Of a stretch of DNA of 64,000 nucleotides, positions 41,490 to 52,739 are shown one piece after another. Below the pieces are notes generated by a model. The model ran no database searches and had not been told where the DNA came from. It saw only the letters and a program-made list of their open reading frames with translations. The position numbers and the translations under genes were made by a program. Position 1 is the first letter of the stretch; the number at the start of each line of letters is the position of its first letter. The DNA is from Corythucha ciliata. Lineage: Eukaryota; Arthropoda; Insecta; Hemiptera; Tingidae. The DNA lies in the NCBI GenBank assembly GCA_038030265.1, contig CM075939.1:9033253-9097252 (forward strand), written 5' to 3'.

Positions 41490-41877
41490 TAACATTGGTT
41501 TCTTCAGTATGTCCGTCTAGTGCACATCGTTCTCTCAACGCTCCGTAGTGATTTCGCGATTATATTTTGTTTGGTTTGATGTTTCAACTTGCTAATCGGG
41601 ATATTGAATCGGCTTGTGTCGCGGCTGTTTTCGTATGAACTATTCTACTGGGAACTATCGATGATTCGTACTTGTTAATCGTCGAGAGTTTTAATTGTTC
41701 CCGTTGTCTTGATTCGGCCCCTCGTAGTCTTCGCCTTATCTTCTCCCCGTTCTAACGGCTCCGCCCACTTCGTTCGCTTCGCTGGGTCCCCTCTCGTCAG
41801 CGCCTTCCGGTATTATCCTCCTCACCATCTTTATCACCTTTATACAAACAATCGCTCTCACAACAAATAATACTACA

Positions 41878-42855
41878 ATGCCCGTTTGCAATCGATGTCA
41901 GGTCGCCCTAGTTATGGAGGATGCCCTTCATTGCTCGATATGCAAAACCGCAGTACATTTCGGCTGTGGTGGTTTAACTGAGGCTAATTTTAGAAAGATG
42001 TCTAAGCCCGTCAAGGCGGGTTGGAAATGCCCCAGCTGTAAATCTTCAAGGTCGGGTTCGCCTGTCACCGTTGTTCCTTCTGCATCGAATGCGTTAAGTG
42101 CCGAGGAGTTAAAGGAGGTTATTTCTTCCTCTATTCGGTCAGAATTGAGGGAGTTCAGGGGAGAGATGTGCGATAAAATGAGTGACTTGCAGCACAGCAT
42201 TGATTCGTGTTTGGCTAAGTGTGATGCGATCGCTTCCGAACTCTCTGACCTAAGATCTGATGTTGACTTTCTAAAAAACCAGAGGCTGGGTGAGCGGATT
42301 AAGTCTCTTGAGGATGGGGCGGCGTCTTTGGTGGGGACTACTGGATCATTTGCCATGGAGGAGGCCCTTGGTGAGCTCAATGAACGTCGGCGTCGATCCT
42401 TTAACTTGTTGATTTATGGTCTCACTGAATCGAATGCGGCCTCCCCCTCCTTACGGATGGCGGATGACAGGGTATTGTTGCAACAGAGGTTATCTGGCTG
42501 CTCGGTGGAATTGGATTTCGCTTGTTTGAAGGTATCACGGATCGGCAAGGTTGATGCCACTAGACCCCGGCCACTCGTTGTTACTTTTGACTCCCCTCTA
42601 ACTGCTTCAAGAGTGCTTGTGGAAAGCCGTAAGCTGCCTGACCCACCGGCCATTTCCCAGGATCGTACTCTGATGGAGAGAGAGTCGCTTCGCAGGTTAA
42701 GGGCTGAACTCAAGAGTCGCCTAGATGGTGGGGAGCAGGAGTTAACTATTTGTTATTTAAGGGGCGTCCCAAGGATTGTTTCTCAACCACGTATTCGCCC
42801 TACTCGACGTTCTTCCGGTATCAGCTCCCCCTCCAGCTACTTATCAAAAAACTGA
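41878..42855 (+). CDS. CR1-group LINE ORF1: PHD finger, coiled coil, RRM-like domain
   Basis: This is 325 residues from ATG 41878. Residues 4-56 are a PHD-type finger (CNRC, CSIC, H-x2-C, W-x-C-x2-C). Residues about 75-150 are helical and coiled-coil prone. Residues about 170-310 include RRSFNLLIYGL, which starts an RRM-like fold, and RPLVVTFDSPLTASRVL. The same plan is seen in ORF1 at 16392-17291. The last codons are TCA AAA AAC TGA, where the A-AAA-AAC heptamer sits in frame just before the stop. Confidence 0.88.
   Translation: MPVCNRCQVALVMEDALHCSICKTAVHFGCGGLTEANFRKMSKPVKAGWKCPSCKSSRSGSPVTVVPSASNALSAEELKEVISSSIRSELREFRGEMCDKMSDLQHSIDSCLAKCDAIASELSDLRSDVDFLKNQRLGERIKSLEDGAASLVGTTGSFAMEEALGELNERRRRSFNLLIYGLTESNAASPSLRMADDRVLLQQRLSGCSVELDFACLKVSRIGKVDATRPRPLVVTFDSPLTASRVLVESRKLPDPPAISQDRTLMERESLRRLRAELKSRLDGGEQELTICYLRGVPRIVSQPRIRPTRRSSGISSPSSYLSKN
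42846..42852 (+). promoter_or_regulatory. Putative -1 ribosomal frameshift site A-AAA-AAC at the end of ORF1
   Basis: The heptamer is in the correct zero-frame register (xxA AAA AAC) and the next codon is the ORF1 TGA (42853-42855). Slipping back one base puts the ribosome into the ORF2 frame at CTG (42852-42854). The endonuclease pattern (FYQNVRGINTK) begins within 8 codons. ORF2 has no in-frame ATG between the site and about 43385. A downstream pseudoknot or stem was not identified by eye. Confidence 0.6.
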
Positions 42856-45686
42856 CATCACTCACGGCTTTCTATCAGAATGTCCGGGGGATTAACACCA
42901 AATTGGATTTGTTCAAGAGTCAATCTGCTACTATCTCATCTGATCTCCTGTTGCTTACCGAGACATGGTTGACTTCTGCCGTTGCACCTTCTGAGCTCGG
43001 TTTATCATCTTCATATAATTTGTACAGATCTGATCGTTCGTCTCTTAATTCAGCCAAATCATCAGGAGGTGGAGTGCTCGTGGGAGTGTCATCGGGGTTA
43101 CGTTCTATACAATGTCGGCTTCAGTCTGCCAGTCTCGAACAGATTTTTGTGTCTCTTCCGGATCATAAATTGTTGGTTGGGTGCGTGTATTTGCCTGACT
43201 ATTTAACCGATAATCATGTTTCGTTATTCTTCGAAGAAATTGAACGTTTGATTTTGTTATACCCCTCAAATAAAGTCTTCGTGGCTGGGGACTTTAACCT
43301 TCCAAACCTTTTTTGGGACCCTGGTACGGGTTTCGTATCTGCTAACTGCAAGCTCTCTCTTAAGGCCAAAATACTAACTGATTCAATGCATCTGCTTAAT
43401 TTGAAGCAATTTAATTCTTTATGCAACCTAGCTGGTAATGTCTTGGACTTATGTCTTTCTAATATCCCAAATATAGTGTTACCTGGTGCTGACCCTGTGG
43501 TTCCACTGGATGTTGCCCACCCCGCCTTCGAATGCTCAATTACTTGCGATACTTCTTCCACTTATATATGGAACCCATCACAGAGTTTCGTTTTCAATTT
43601 CAAAAAGGGGAATTATAAGGACATGAACAGCAACCTGCTTGAGAAGGATTGGAGTTTTTGCGAACATCTACCTCTCGTCGAATCAGTTAATAAACTCTAT
43701 GCTATCCTGAGTGACTCCATTAATGCATTCGTACCTAAACAAAAGGAAATAACATATTCTTTTCCCAAATGGTTCAATGTGGAAGCCATCAGGCTGATTA
43801 AGGCCAAGAACATTGCACACAACTGATATAAGTCTACAAGATCTCAGTCTGACTACGATATTTTCGCAGACCTTCGCCGGAAATGTAAATCTGTATCTCG
43901 GGGTCTCTACAGGAGTTACTTGGATGATGTGCAGCACTCACTCAAATCAAACCCGAAGGCTTATTGGAATCATTTCAATTACTTGCATAGGGACTCGGCA
44001 ATGCCGGGGGTGATGCATCTCAATGATGAGGTCGCCAGTGATCCAGTGGGTATTGCCGACCTGTTTGCTCGGCATTTTTCAGCCGTTTACGACCCTCCTT
44101 CAGCTACCGTCATGTCTGATGACAATTCTTACTCATCCTTCTCATATAGCTCTTTTTCTGTCTCGATCGAGGAAGTCAGGAAGGAACTGCTCTCTCTTGA
44201 TGCCACTAAAGGAATGGGTCCCGATGGAGTTCCCCCTATTCTTCTTCTGCATTGTGCCGGCAGCATTTCCAGACCTCTGAGTATCCTATTCAATAGATCC
44301 CTTTCATTGGGTGATGTTCCTCCGATTTGGAAGACTTCCTTTGTGACACCAATCCCTAAGAAGGGCGACAAATCAAGAATAGAGGAGTATCGGCCTGTCT
44401 GCTCGCTGGCCACCATCCCGAAAATCTTGGAGAAGATTGTTGTATCAAGGGTTATGCCCTTGGTTGGAGCTCATTTGTCCCCGCACCAACATGGATTCAT
44501 GCATGGCAGATCGACGATTACGAATCTCTTAACACTACAGCAGTTCATTCTTCGGGCATTTGAATCTGGGGATCAGGTGGATTGTGTCTACACTGATTTT
44601 TCAAAATGTTTCGACAAGGTCCCGCACTCTCTTCTCGTCAGTAAACTCAAGTCCTTTGGCATAGTTGGGTCCCTGCTTCGTTGGTTTGGCAGCTACCTCT
44701 CCGATCGGTCCCAGATGGTTAGGATCAAATCAACTTTCTCGGCACCTTTTTCGACCACCTCCGGCGTACCACAGGGCTCTCATATCGGGCCTATGTGCTT
44801 CTTGATTTTTGTCAACGACGTCACTAGAGTTTTTGCTGGGGAAATTCAGTATTTACTGTTCGCTGATGATTTGAAAGTTTTCATGAGGATACGATCACTT
44901 CACGACTCACTGTTGTTGCAGGCGGCACTTGATTCATTGTTCGAGTGGTGCGTGGCAAGCGAATTGCGGCTGAACCTTGGGAAATGCGCAGTAATGACCT
45001 TTTCAAGATCGACATCTCCATATTGGTACCAGTATTCGTTGGACGGCCAGACAATAGCAAGGGTGTCCACATTCAAGGATCTCGGTGTCACATTCGACCC
45101 ACAATTGACATTTTCTGCACATATCGACGACATTTGTTCAAGGGGTATGAGAGCCTTGGGATTCTTGCGGCGGCACACTAGGGGTTTTACCGACACCGAT
45201 GCTCTCGTTACTTTGTACACTTCGTTGGTTCGCTCAGTCCTTGAGTACGGTTCCATCATCTGGTCGCCCTTTTATGCTAATGCTTCTGATCGCATTGAGC
45301 GGATCCAGCGTAGGTTCCTCCGTTACGTCTCGTTCACTCAAGGAGTGAGCTGGTCGGATTTCGACTTCATCTCTACTCAAGCTCTTTGTAAACTGGCTCC
45401 TCTCTCTCACCGCCGTCGGGTTGCCGACTGCGCCCTAGTCATTAAGTTGTTGCAGTACTCCATTGATTGTCCAGCTCTTTTGGAACAGATTGACCTTCTT
45501 GTACCTCAATACCGCACCCGTTCTACTAATCTATTTCATATACGTACCACTCCAACTAATTATCTATATAATGGTCCCCTTCGGCGTGCCCAGAGAGCTC
45601 TGAATTCGGTTCTTTCTGATAGTGGTTTGGATGTTTTTTCCGACTCTTTTAGGCGTCTAATTTGCAAACTCAATAAGTCTACTTGA
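42852..45686 (+). CDS. CR1-group LINE ORF2: endonuclease and reverse transcriptase, one in-frame TGA
   Basis: About 944 codons read in the -1 frame relative to ORF1. The endonuclease is complete: FYQNVRGINTK, LTETW, FVAGDFNLPNLFW (about 43283-43320), and the LDLCLSN region. The frame has one TGA (43824-43826) where tryptophan is plausible, then reopens in the same frame. Reverse transcriptase: EYRPVCSLATIPKILEK, YTDFSKCFDKV, GVPQGSHIGPMCF and catalytic FADD (about 44860). The C-terminal domain runs to the stop at 45684-45686. There is no RNase H. The SHIGP variant is typical of a subgroup of CR1-like elements. Confidence 0.87.
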
Positions 45687-45951
45687 TATCAAGTGTTTTA
45701 TTGTCACGTCCAAGTGTTTATTTTGCTATACCTATTAGTTGTATTATTTTGTGTGCACAGATGGAAATTAATTTGTTTTTTCTTTTGTAATTGGGCTTCG
45801 CCCGTGTCACTTTAAATAAATAAATAAACAACATCTAGATAAGATAAAATTCGGCGTGGTTTACCGATCAGGAGAAGCGCCTAGAGTTTCGAGAAACAAT
45901 GGACCTGGGAGAGGTTCGGCTTAGCTTATCCCTCGGAGTACGACTCCCATA

Positions 45952-46029
45952 GGCGTCTCCGTGGCGCAAATGGCAGCGTGCTGGACTGGTAATCCAGAGG
46001 TTGCGGGTTCAAATCCCGCCGGGGAGCCA
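45952..46029 (+). tRNA. tRNA-like cloverleaf, anticodon GGU; probably a SINE head
   Basis: The anticodon stem CTGGA/TCCAG encloses loop CTGGTAA (anticodon GGT). The T stem GCGGG/CCCGC encloses TTCAAAT. The D-arm GCGC/GCGT and A and B boxes are present (TGGCGCAAATGG, GGTTCAAATCCCG). The acceptor closes GGC(G)TCTCC with GGGGAGCC only with a bulge and a wobble. Nuclear tRNA-Thr normally has AGU, CGU or UGU, so GGU is unexpected. A repeat-like tail follows, so a tRNA-derived SINE is more likely than a working tRNA gene. Confidence 0.5.
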
Positions 46030-46221
46030 TTTTTACTTCCATGTTCCCTACGGGAATGGAAGTGTGGTGTTCGTGAAAAAAATCGAGTCCGAGCTGACAT
46101 CACATTTTTTCCTCGAAACTCGAATCGTGTTGCTATGCCCTTCCATCGTCGTCCGGATAGTATCAGTCTAATTAATTTATTAATTAAAATACCGGCGACC
46201 GATTTATTCATTATATCCATC
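46029..46221 (+). repeat. SINE-like body with hairpin and right copy of the flanking repeat
   Basis: Directly downstream of the tRNA-like part is a hairpin (ACTTCCATGTTCCC / GGGAATGGAAGT, about 46035-46063). The stretch 46150-46184 is inverted relative to 41416-41454, and 46188-46221 is direct relative to 41456-41489. The end ATATCCATC is shared by both copies, which suggests it is the 3' end of a repeat family. Confidence 0.5.
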
Positions 46222-46229
46222 GAAGTGCT

Positions 46230-48840
46230 GATGCATAGCTAAGAAAGAAATAAAATGGCTAGAATTGAGAAATACGCTAATTCATAACTAAAACTGAGAA
46301 AAATATCATATTCGCAGCTGAAATGAAAAGAAAAAAAATAGCTAATTCACAGCTAAAATTGAGAAAAATCGAAACAAATTTATACAAAATTGCTCATTCA
46401 CGGCTAAATTTGAGGAAAACTCCAATTCGTGGCTGTACATATAATACTGAGAAAAGTAGCTGATTCGTGCTGTAAAAACGCTATAGTGCTAATTCGCGGA
46501 TACAATTGAGAAAAATGCCTTTTTCGCGACAAAAATTGAGGCGGCAGAAAGCAAAATCCGGCTCTGAGAGGTTGTGAGTATCGCCCATAGCCGAACAGTG
46601 GCGGCGGAAGTGGGGTTCAGGGTCAGCGAATGCTCCCCCCAATCCGATGTTTGAGGAATCGAGAAAAAAATGGCTTCGGGTTGAATTTGCCTCCTAGAAT
46701 TATCGTTCGCACCTTCCACAACATGATTCAGGTTCACCAGGCAGATCTGCAAACTTTGGGCTTTGAAAGAGCCATTATAACCACCGGAGTTGCTTGTTTT
46801 TATGGAGCCAAACGTGGAATTGGTTCTCGAATTTACCAAAACAGCAAAATTGGGTTCCCTTAGTGCCGAATCTGCGAAATTGCTTCTATGAAGGCCACAA
46901 ACGTGTGAAATTGATATCTTGAGCCCTGTGAAATATGACTTTTTAATGAGTCAACCCCGCAAATTTGGATTTTGAGGGAATCAATCCTTCAAAATTTATT
47001 TTTCAAAGGGCCAAATCTTTGAAATTGGGGCTTAAAAGGGTGAAACTGTCAATTCTAGCCATCTAACCTAGAAAATTCCAGTCAATACGATAAAGAAGAG
47101 GAATGTGACTCTGGAATCAACGGTTTCGTCCTCCTGGTTGGTCTTTTTGGGTGATTAAAACCCGAGAAATTAGGTTCTTCGGGATCCTAATCCACGAAAT
47201 TTGGCTTGGAATGGCTAACCCCCTCGAAATGTATTTTGATGTGCTCCATGGGCAATTTGTCTCAGAGGGGAAAATACATTTCACAGTCACTGGCAGACCT
47301 GCACCTATCGGGGCCCGGGCGGATAACTCTATGAGGCCCCTTACTATCTGCTATGTATTAGTGCTTTTTCTCACTTTTAGCCACAAATAAGTTGCATTCA
47401 GAAGCCGAGAATCGGAGTATTTTCAATTTTGAACATTTATTGGGATTTTTGTCCATTTTATCCGCGAATTAGCGTTTTTACTCAATTTTCAGCAGGGAAT
47501 TTTCACTTTTCTGAATTTGAACGTAAAATCATCATTTTTAGGCCCGCTTTATCTATTATCGATTAAGAAATTTAAAGAACTGATTTAGACAAATCATCTG
47601 CGAACCATGACGAAGTATTTGATCATGAAACAGATGAAGGTTTCAGTCAGCTCTTCAATTAACGATTGATATCGCGATTTTCATCAATTTTTGCTACAAA
47701 TTGGCTTTTTGCTAAATTTTTAGCCGTGAATTAGCCATTTTTCTCAATATGAGGTGAAATTTAGAGTTTTCCTTATTTTTAGCCGCGCTCATTATTGATT
47801 TTTTCAATATTAGCCGTGAGTAAGGCGTTCGTTATACATTTTAGCGCCACATTGGCCATTTCATTTCAATTTAGTTATGGATTACCACTTTTTCTTAGTT
47901 TTCGCCTCGAAGTATCCTGTAGAAGACACGGATTGGCGTTTCCTCAATTTCAGCCGCGAATAAGTGATTTTTTTATAATAATTATACGCAAATTAGCGTT
48001 TTCCCTACAGGTTATTCGCGAATTAGCGCTTTGACTTCATTTCATCGACGGATTGGGCGATTTTTCTAAATTCGCAGTTCACCAGTAAAATTAAGAAAAA
48101 ATTTGGCAGCTACGTTGAGAAATAGTGTTAACTCGCGACAAAAATAGTAAAAAAAAAAAAAGCGCTGCCAAAATTGAGGAAAACGCTACGCCACGGAAAC
48201 ACTCTCACTCACAGCTAAAAAGACAGAGACAAACCGCTTATTCCCCATCAAAATTGAGGAAAAGAGCTTATTCGCTGCTATAATTGTAGAAATGCGTTAT
48301 TTCGCGGCATGAGTTGACAAGAGACTCTCATTCGCAGCTATAAAATGGAGAAAAACGATAATTGGCGGATTAGGAGGCCCACTAATTCGGGGCTGAGAGC
48401 TCTAACTCGCGGGAAAAATTAATAAATAATTCGCAACTGAAACTAGGGAATATCTTGCGGGTAAAATTGAGAAATAGCGCTAATTTGCGGCAATAGAGAT
48501 GAAAAATCGCTAATCCACCCACATGACTGAGAAGTGAAGAAAAATGCTAATCCTAGGCTAAAATGGAGAAAAGTCGGAAACACGCTGCTTAAATTGAGGG
48601 GGAAACGCTTATGTGTCAGATACATTTGATAAGACACACTAATTCATGGCTAAAACTGAGAAAGACCACGCGCTAATTCCAGGCTAAAATTGAGACAAAT
48701 CGCTCATTCGCTTATAAAATGGAAACGACCGCTAGTTTACGGAGCAATTTGACAAACTCCGCTAATTCGCAGCCATAATAGAGGAAACGCATTAATTTGC
48801 TTGTATTATAAAGACTCTAAACTGGTAAATTCACCGAAAT
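46230..48840. repeat. Degenerate arrays in opposing orientations
   Basis: At 46240-46560 units read 'gctaattcacagctaaaattgagaaa' (reverse type). At 47340-48060 they read 'ttttagccgtgaattagcgtttttc' (forward type). At 48060-48830 the reverse type returns. The 48060 junction therefore separates two head-to-head arrays of about 750 bp each, forming a very long imperfect inverted repeat. The part at 46600-47100 is a second unit type, 'gaaattggg...tttgag'. No gene is supported. Confidence 0.65.
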
Positions 48841-49790
48841 TAAAACCCATAAATGTCCATCGGCCATCGCGTGGATATCCAGTCAGGAAACTTACTATTT
48901 TGTGGGAATTTGTCAGGATTTGCTCTAAGGCCTGTTAGCCAGAGTTTCGCTGCCAGGTAAAAGGCCCCAAAACTTGCAATTTTGCTAAAATTAATATAAT
49001 TATGGCCCTAAACTTTCATTTTCGAGGGAATTAAGACAGGAAAGTCGCATTGCTGTGGATATTAGGCCATGGAACTTCCAATCTTTTGGGTATTCATCAT
49101 GCTCTGCGGGGATTTAGGACCAGAAATTCGTGGATCATCAAACACAATGCTTGGCGCTTGTAATCTTGCTATTCGTGCTATCGGCTATTCGTGAGGCCAT
49201 GGACGCTGTCGGGGCCGTTCTGACCAAATGGCTTCAAACTTTTGCGATTCTATTGAATTAATCCGTAGGAATTGCCTGATTTAAGCCAGGAAAGCCAAGG
49301 AAACTTCCAATTTCTCCTAAAAATGCTGTGACTGCGGCTATTTGTCAGGGCGCTGTCGTGGCGTTGACACCATTGTCTAGGTTCCGCGTTCACTCATTAC
49401 TTTAAAAAATCCCTGAAATTTTCAAATTCGGAAATCGTGAAACGGTGCAGTTGTTCGCCAGAGCGCAATCGTGGGAGGCCTATACCCCACGGGCATCATG
49501 ATCACTTTAAAAATATGCCCCGGAACTTACTAATTCTCCCTGTGGTAATGGCTAGAACATTGTTTCAAAAGAAGAAAGAGTTTATCAGATTTGTGGTGGA
49601 ACCCCTCCCAAGATGAAATCCTACATCCTCCACTGGTCCAATCGTATACCAAAACACCTTTTCACGCCCCCCCCCCTAGGGGGGGAGCTATGCTACTCTC
49701 GCCTCCGTACAAATATAGTACTGTCTAAGCCTATATCGTCATTAAACACGTACAGGTGCCCCCCGGTTTGACGCCAAAAGAGGTAGCAAC
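48840..49790. repeat. Weak 45-55-nt repeats and a C/G palindrome, no gene
   Basis: At 48840-49550 words such as 'ccatggaacttccaat' and 'aggcc...gaaac' recur at irregular intervals of roughly 50 nt. At about 49669-49687 a C-run meets CTAG and a G-run, forming a short palindrome. No coding signal is seen. Confidence 0.4.
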
Positions 49791-49802
49791 GATTGCGACA
49801 CC

Positions 49803-51302
49803 ATGTGCAGACCACAACCAAACAGGACTGATGTCAATGGCCTTTATCAAGGCGTGGACAACATCCTGCTGAAGATGATCTTCTGGAACGCAGGAGGCTT
49901 AACTCAAGACAAGTTTATCGAGCTGACGAATAACATACACTCCAACAAAGCCGACATTTTCGGGGTAGTGGAAGCTGGAGCATGTACAGACAGTCTGGAG
50001 TCCTACCAGGTACCAGGATACAGCATCTTTGCCCTACCGAGAGCTAGGCGAGTGGCCTCTGGAATTCTTGTTGTCGTGAAAACGGCCTTAGTAGCCGACT
50101 TCACCGTGTTGAAAGAGGCGGACACAAATGATGGCCTCGAAGCCGTGGGACTGGATGTCTAGATGGATGCCTGCCGCCGGCGAATAGTGATCCTGTACAA
50201 CCCTCCATCCAATGTACCCAACCTTGGATGGTTGGAAACTGCTTGGACATCCAACACAGTTGTCTACGGCGATTTCAATGCCCCCTCCAGCAGATGGGGA
50301 TATAGCAGGACAACAGCGGTAGGCAGAGCCATTGAGGAATTCATTGACGATAGCCCGGTTGAGGTGATTGAGAACGAGGGAAGCGAGCCCACTTTTCATG
50401 TGTACAACGGGGGAACTGGTCACCCGGATCTCATCCTGGCCCACTCCGCACTCAGGGATTGCCTGGAACACTATGTGAGGCCGGCGCCCGGCGTCCTTGG
50501 ACACAAATTGATGCACCTTGCCTGGAAGGGAGGATCGCGCGCGGATACCCAACCAAAAGCTGCAGTGTGGAACCTAAAGAAGGCTGATTGGAAGCGGTTT
50601 ACAGTAAAATGCGAGGAATTGCTGTGTGATGTCGACCTTTCAGGAAACATTGATACATGCTATCGCAAACTGAGCACTGCAGTGCTGAGAAGCGCAATGG
50701 ACTCTATTCCGCGGGGCTGGGTCAAAAACGCAAAGCCCTTTTGGAATGAAAGATTAGGGGAATTGAGGGATGCAAAAAATGCTGCCGACACACTGTATGA
50801 AACCCATCCTACCCAAGACAACAAAACGAAACTAAAAGATGCCGCCGCCAAGCTTAAGAACGAGATCCTGCAGTCCAAGCGAGGATCAGTAAGAACTTTC
50901 ATGGAGCAGCAGGATTACAGGAAAGATGGAGTGAAGGCCCACCGGTACGTCTCGGAACTCTGTGGGAAACGGGGAGCCCCCAAAAACAAACCTGTGGTCA
51001 CTCGGTCTGGGAAAACTCTCACACGATACGCGGACATTGCTAGGCACTTCTGCGCCCATTATGCCAAAGTGAGTAACCCACGCCCTAAAGCTAAACGCAA
51101 GCTGCATACCCGGCAGCCATCTTCTTGCCCGGATGAACTTGAGATGAACCTCTTCTATTCGGAGTTCACTCTCGCGGAACTGGAGAGAGCCATCGAGAAC
51201 GCGCCCAAGAGGAAATGTGCGGGATCTGATGGGATTCTGCCAGAGTTTATCAAACACCTGGGGGCAAAGGCCAGGGAGAAGATCCTTGTTTTTTATGAAT
51301 AA
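49803..51302 (+). pseudogene. I-group ORF2: endonuclease and linker, in-frame TAG
   Basis: The endonuclease has MIFWNAGGL, VVEAG, VYGDFNAPSSRWG (about 50265-50300) and GHPDLILAHS. The frame is interrupted once by TAG at 50160-50162 and continues in the same frame. The linker toward the reverse transcriptase contains PFWNERLGELRDAKNAAD and KRKCAGSDGILPEFIK. The frame is lost at about 51285-51300. Confidence 0.83.
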
Positions 51303-52700
51303 GGTCTGGATCAGAGGACTTCCCAGTGAGTGGCGAAAGGCTGACATAATCCCCATTGCAAAGAAAGGAAAAAGCGAAAATACCCCCGAGAGTAACAGAC
51401 CAATTGCTCTGACAAGCATGTTCTCGAAGTTATACGAGTAAATGGTCCTCGAGAGGCTGCAGCTGTACTTGGAAAAACCGCAACTTCTATCAGACAAGCA
51501 GGCAGCTTTCAGACGGTACCGCAATACCATTGAACATGTGGCTTACCTGTCCCAGGAAGTCAAAAATGCATTCCACCGTAAGCAAAGTACAATAGCTGTG
51601 TTTGTAGACTTTAGAACTGCCTTTGACCGGGTCTGGAGGGAGCGATTGCTGGAAAAGATTCTGGGATTGGGCACATCTGGGAATATGTATGAGACCATTC
51701 GTTCGTTCCTCTCACAACGGTGGATCAGAGTGAAGTACCGAAGCGTTTGCTCGCCGTACCGGCAGACCCGCCTTGGAGTTCCCCAGGGCGCAGTGCTAAG
51801 TCCCACCTTATTCAGCATCATGATTGACGACGTGGTGGCAAAATTGGAGGCCATACCGGGAGTTCGTGCACTGCTGTATGCGGACGATTTGGTGATATGG
51901 GCCTCCAGCAGCAACCTGAAAGCGATTGAGGCGTGCCTGGACGAGGCTCCGAGGGCTTTAGACAGCTGGGCAAAGGAAAATCGGATGGATGTAAACCCAC
52001 AAAAATCGGAATTTCAGGTTTTCAGCTTGTCGACTAGACGCCCGCAAGTAAACCTGCTCTTCAACGGCGCCTCACTTCCCTAATCAGACTCAGCCGCATA
52101 CCTGGGCATCCAGCTGGATAGTAGGCTCTGCTGGAAGAAGCATGTCGAGAAGCTCGTACAACAGTGAGAGAAGAGGCTAGGACTACTTATGAGACTGGCA
52201 GCAGTGAAGTGGGGAGCCAATCAGGACCTCCTGGCCTTGACCTACAAAACGTATGTGCGACCCTGCATATAGAATATGGAGCTGAGGTCCTGGTAACCGC
52301 CTCTGATTGTGCGCTAAAGCCCCTCGACACACTGCAAAATAAGGCACTGAGGCTGATTACAGGTGGAGTAAAGTCAGCCCCCATTGCGGCAATGGAAATC
52401 CAATCGGATGTTGAGCCATTGCAGGTCCGAAGGGATAATTGCTGCCATCAAGTTCGTAGACCGCATGAAGAGCCTCGGAGTTGAATATTGGGATACGCAG
52501 GAGACCTCGTCGCAGCGCCTAGTGACCCAGCAACAACTAAGCAGCAAAATGGAGGACTTAGTTGAGAAGTATGGCATCATAAGAGGGCCCCGGCAGCCGA
52601 TCCCACCACGCAGACTCCCCTGCAAAAATATTGCCCATACGGAGACTGAGCTAGTTGAGAGGGTTAAGAAAGGGGAAACCCCCACTCTTATATTACGAAG
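51217..52700 (+). pseudogene. I-group ORF2: reverse transcriptase and thumb, several stops
   Basis: RPIALTSMFSKLYE is followed by TAA at 51439-51441. VFVDFRTAFDRVWRE, GVPQGAVLSPTLFS and catalytic YADD (about 51875) follow. Further stops are at 52081-52083, about 52166 and about 52271. A frame change near 52430 leads to the thumb and C-terminal linker (FVDRMKSLGVEYWDT). Confidence 0.83.
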
Positions 52701-52739
52701 CTTAGCTCAGGAAACCATAACCCTACGATACCCCCGGCA

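Larger units (their letters stand above)
41490..45835 (+). mobile_element. CR1-group LINE, nearly intact
   Basis: It has a 5' UTR of about 390 nt, a PHD-finger ORF1 (41878-42855), ORF2 in the -1 frame (to 45686) with endonuclease and reverse transcriptase, and a 3' UTR ending in (AAAT)n at about 45813-45829. Only one inactivating change is visible, a TGA at 43824-43826. That makes it the best preserved element in the window. ORF1 type and the lack of RNase H fit the CR1/Daphne/Crack assemblage, but the 5' boundary is approximate. Confidence 0.87.

Noticed and set aside
45952..46029. Bacterial contamination suggested by tRNA anticodon GGU and an encoded CCA
   Set aside because: The surroundings are eukaryotic repeats continuous with arthropod-type LINEs, and the flanking repeat also occurs at 41456-41489. 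A tRNA-derived SINE is simpler.
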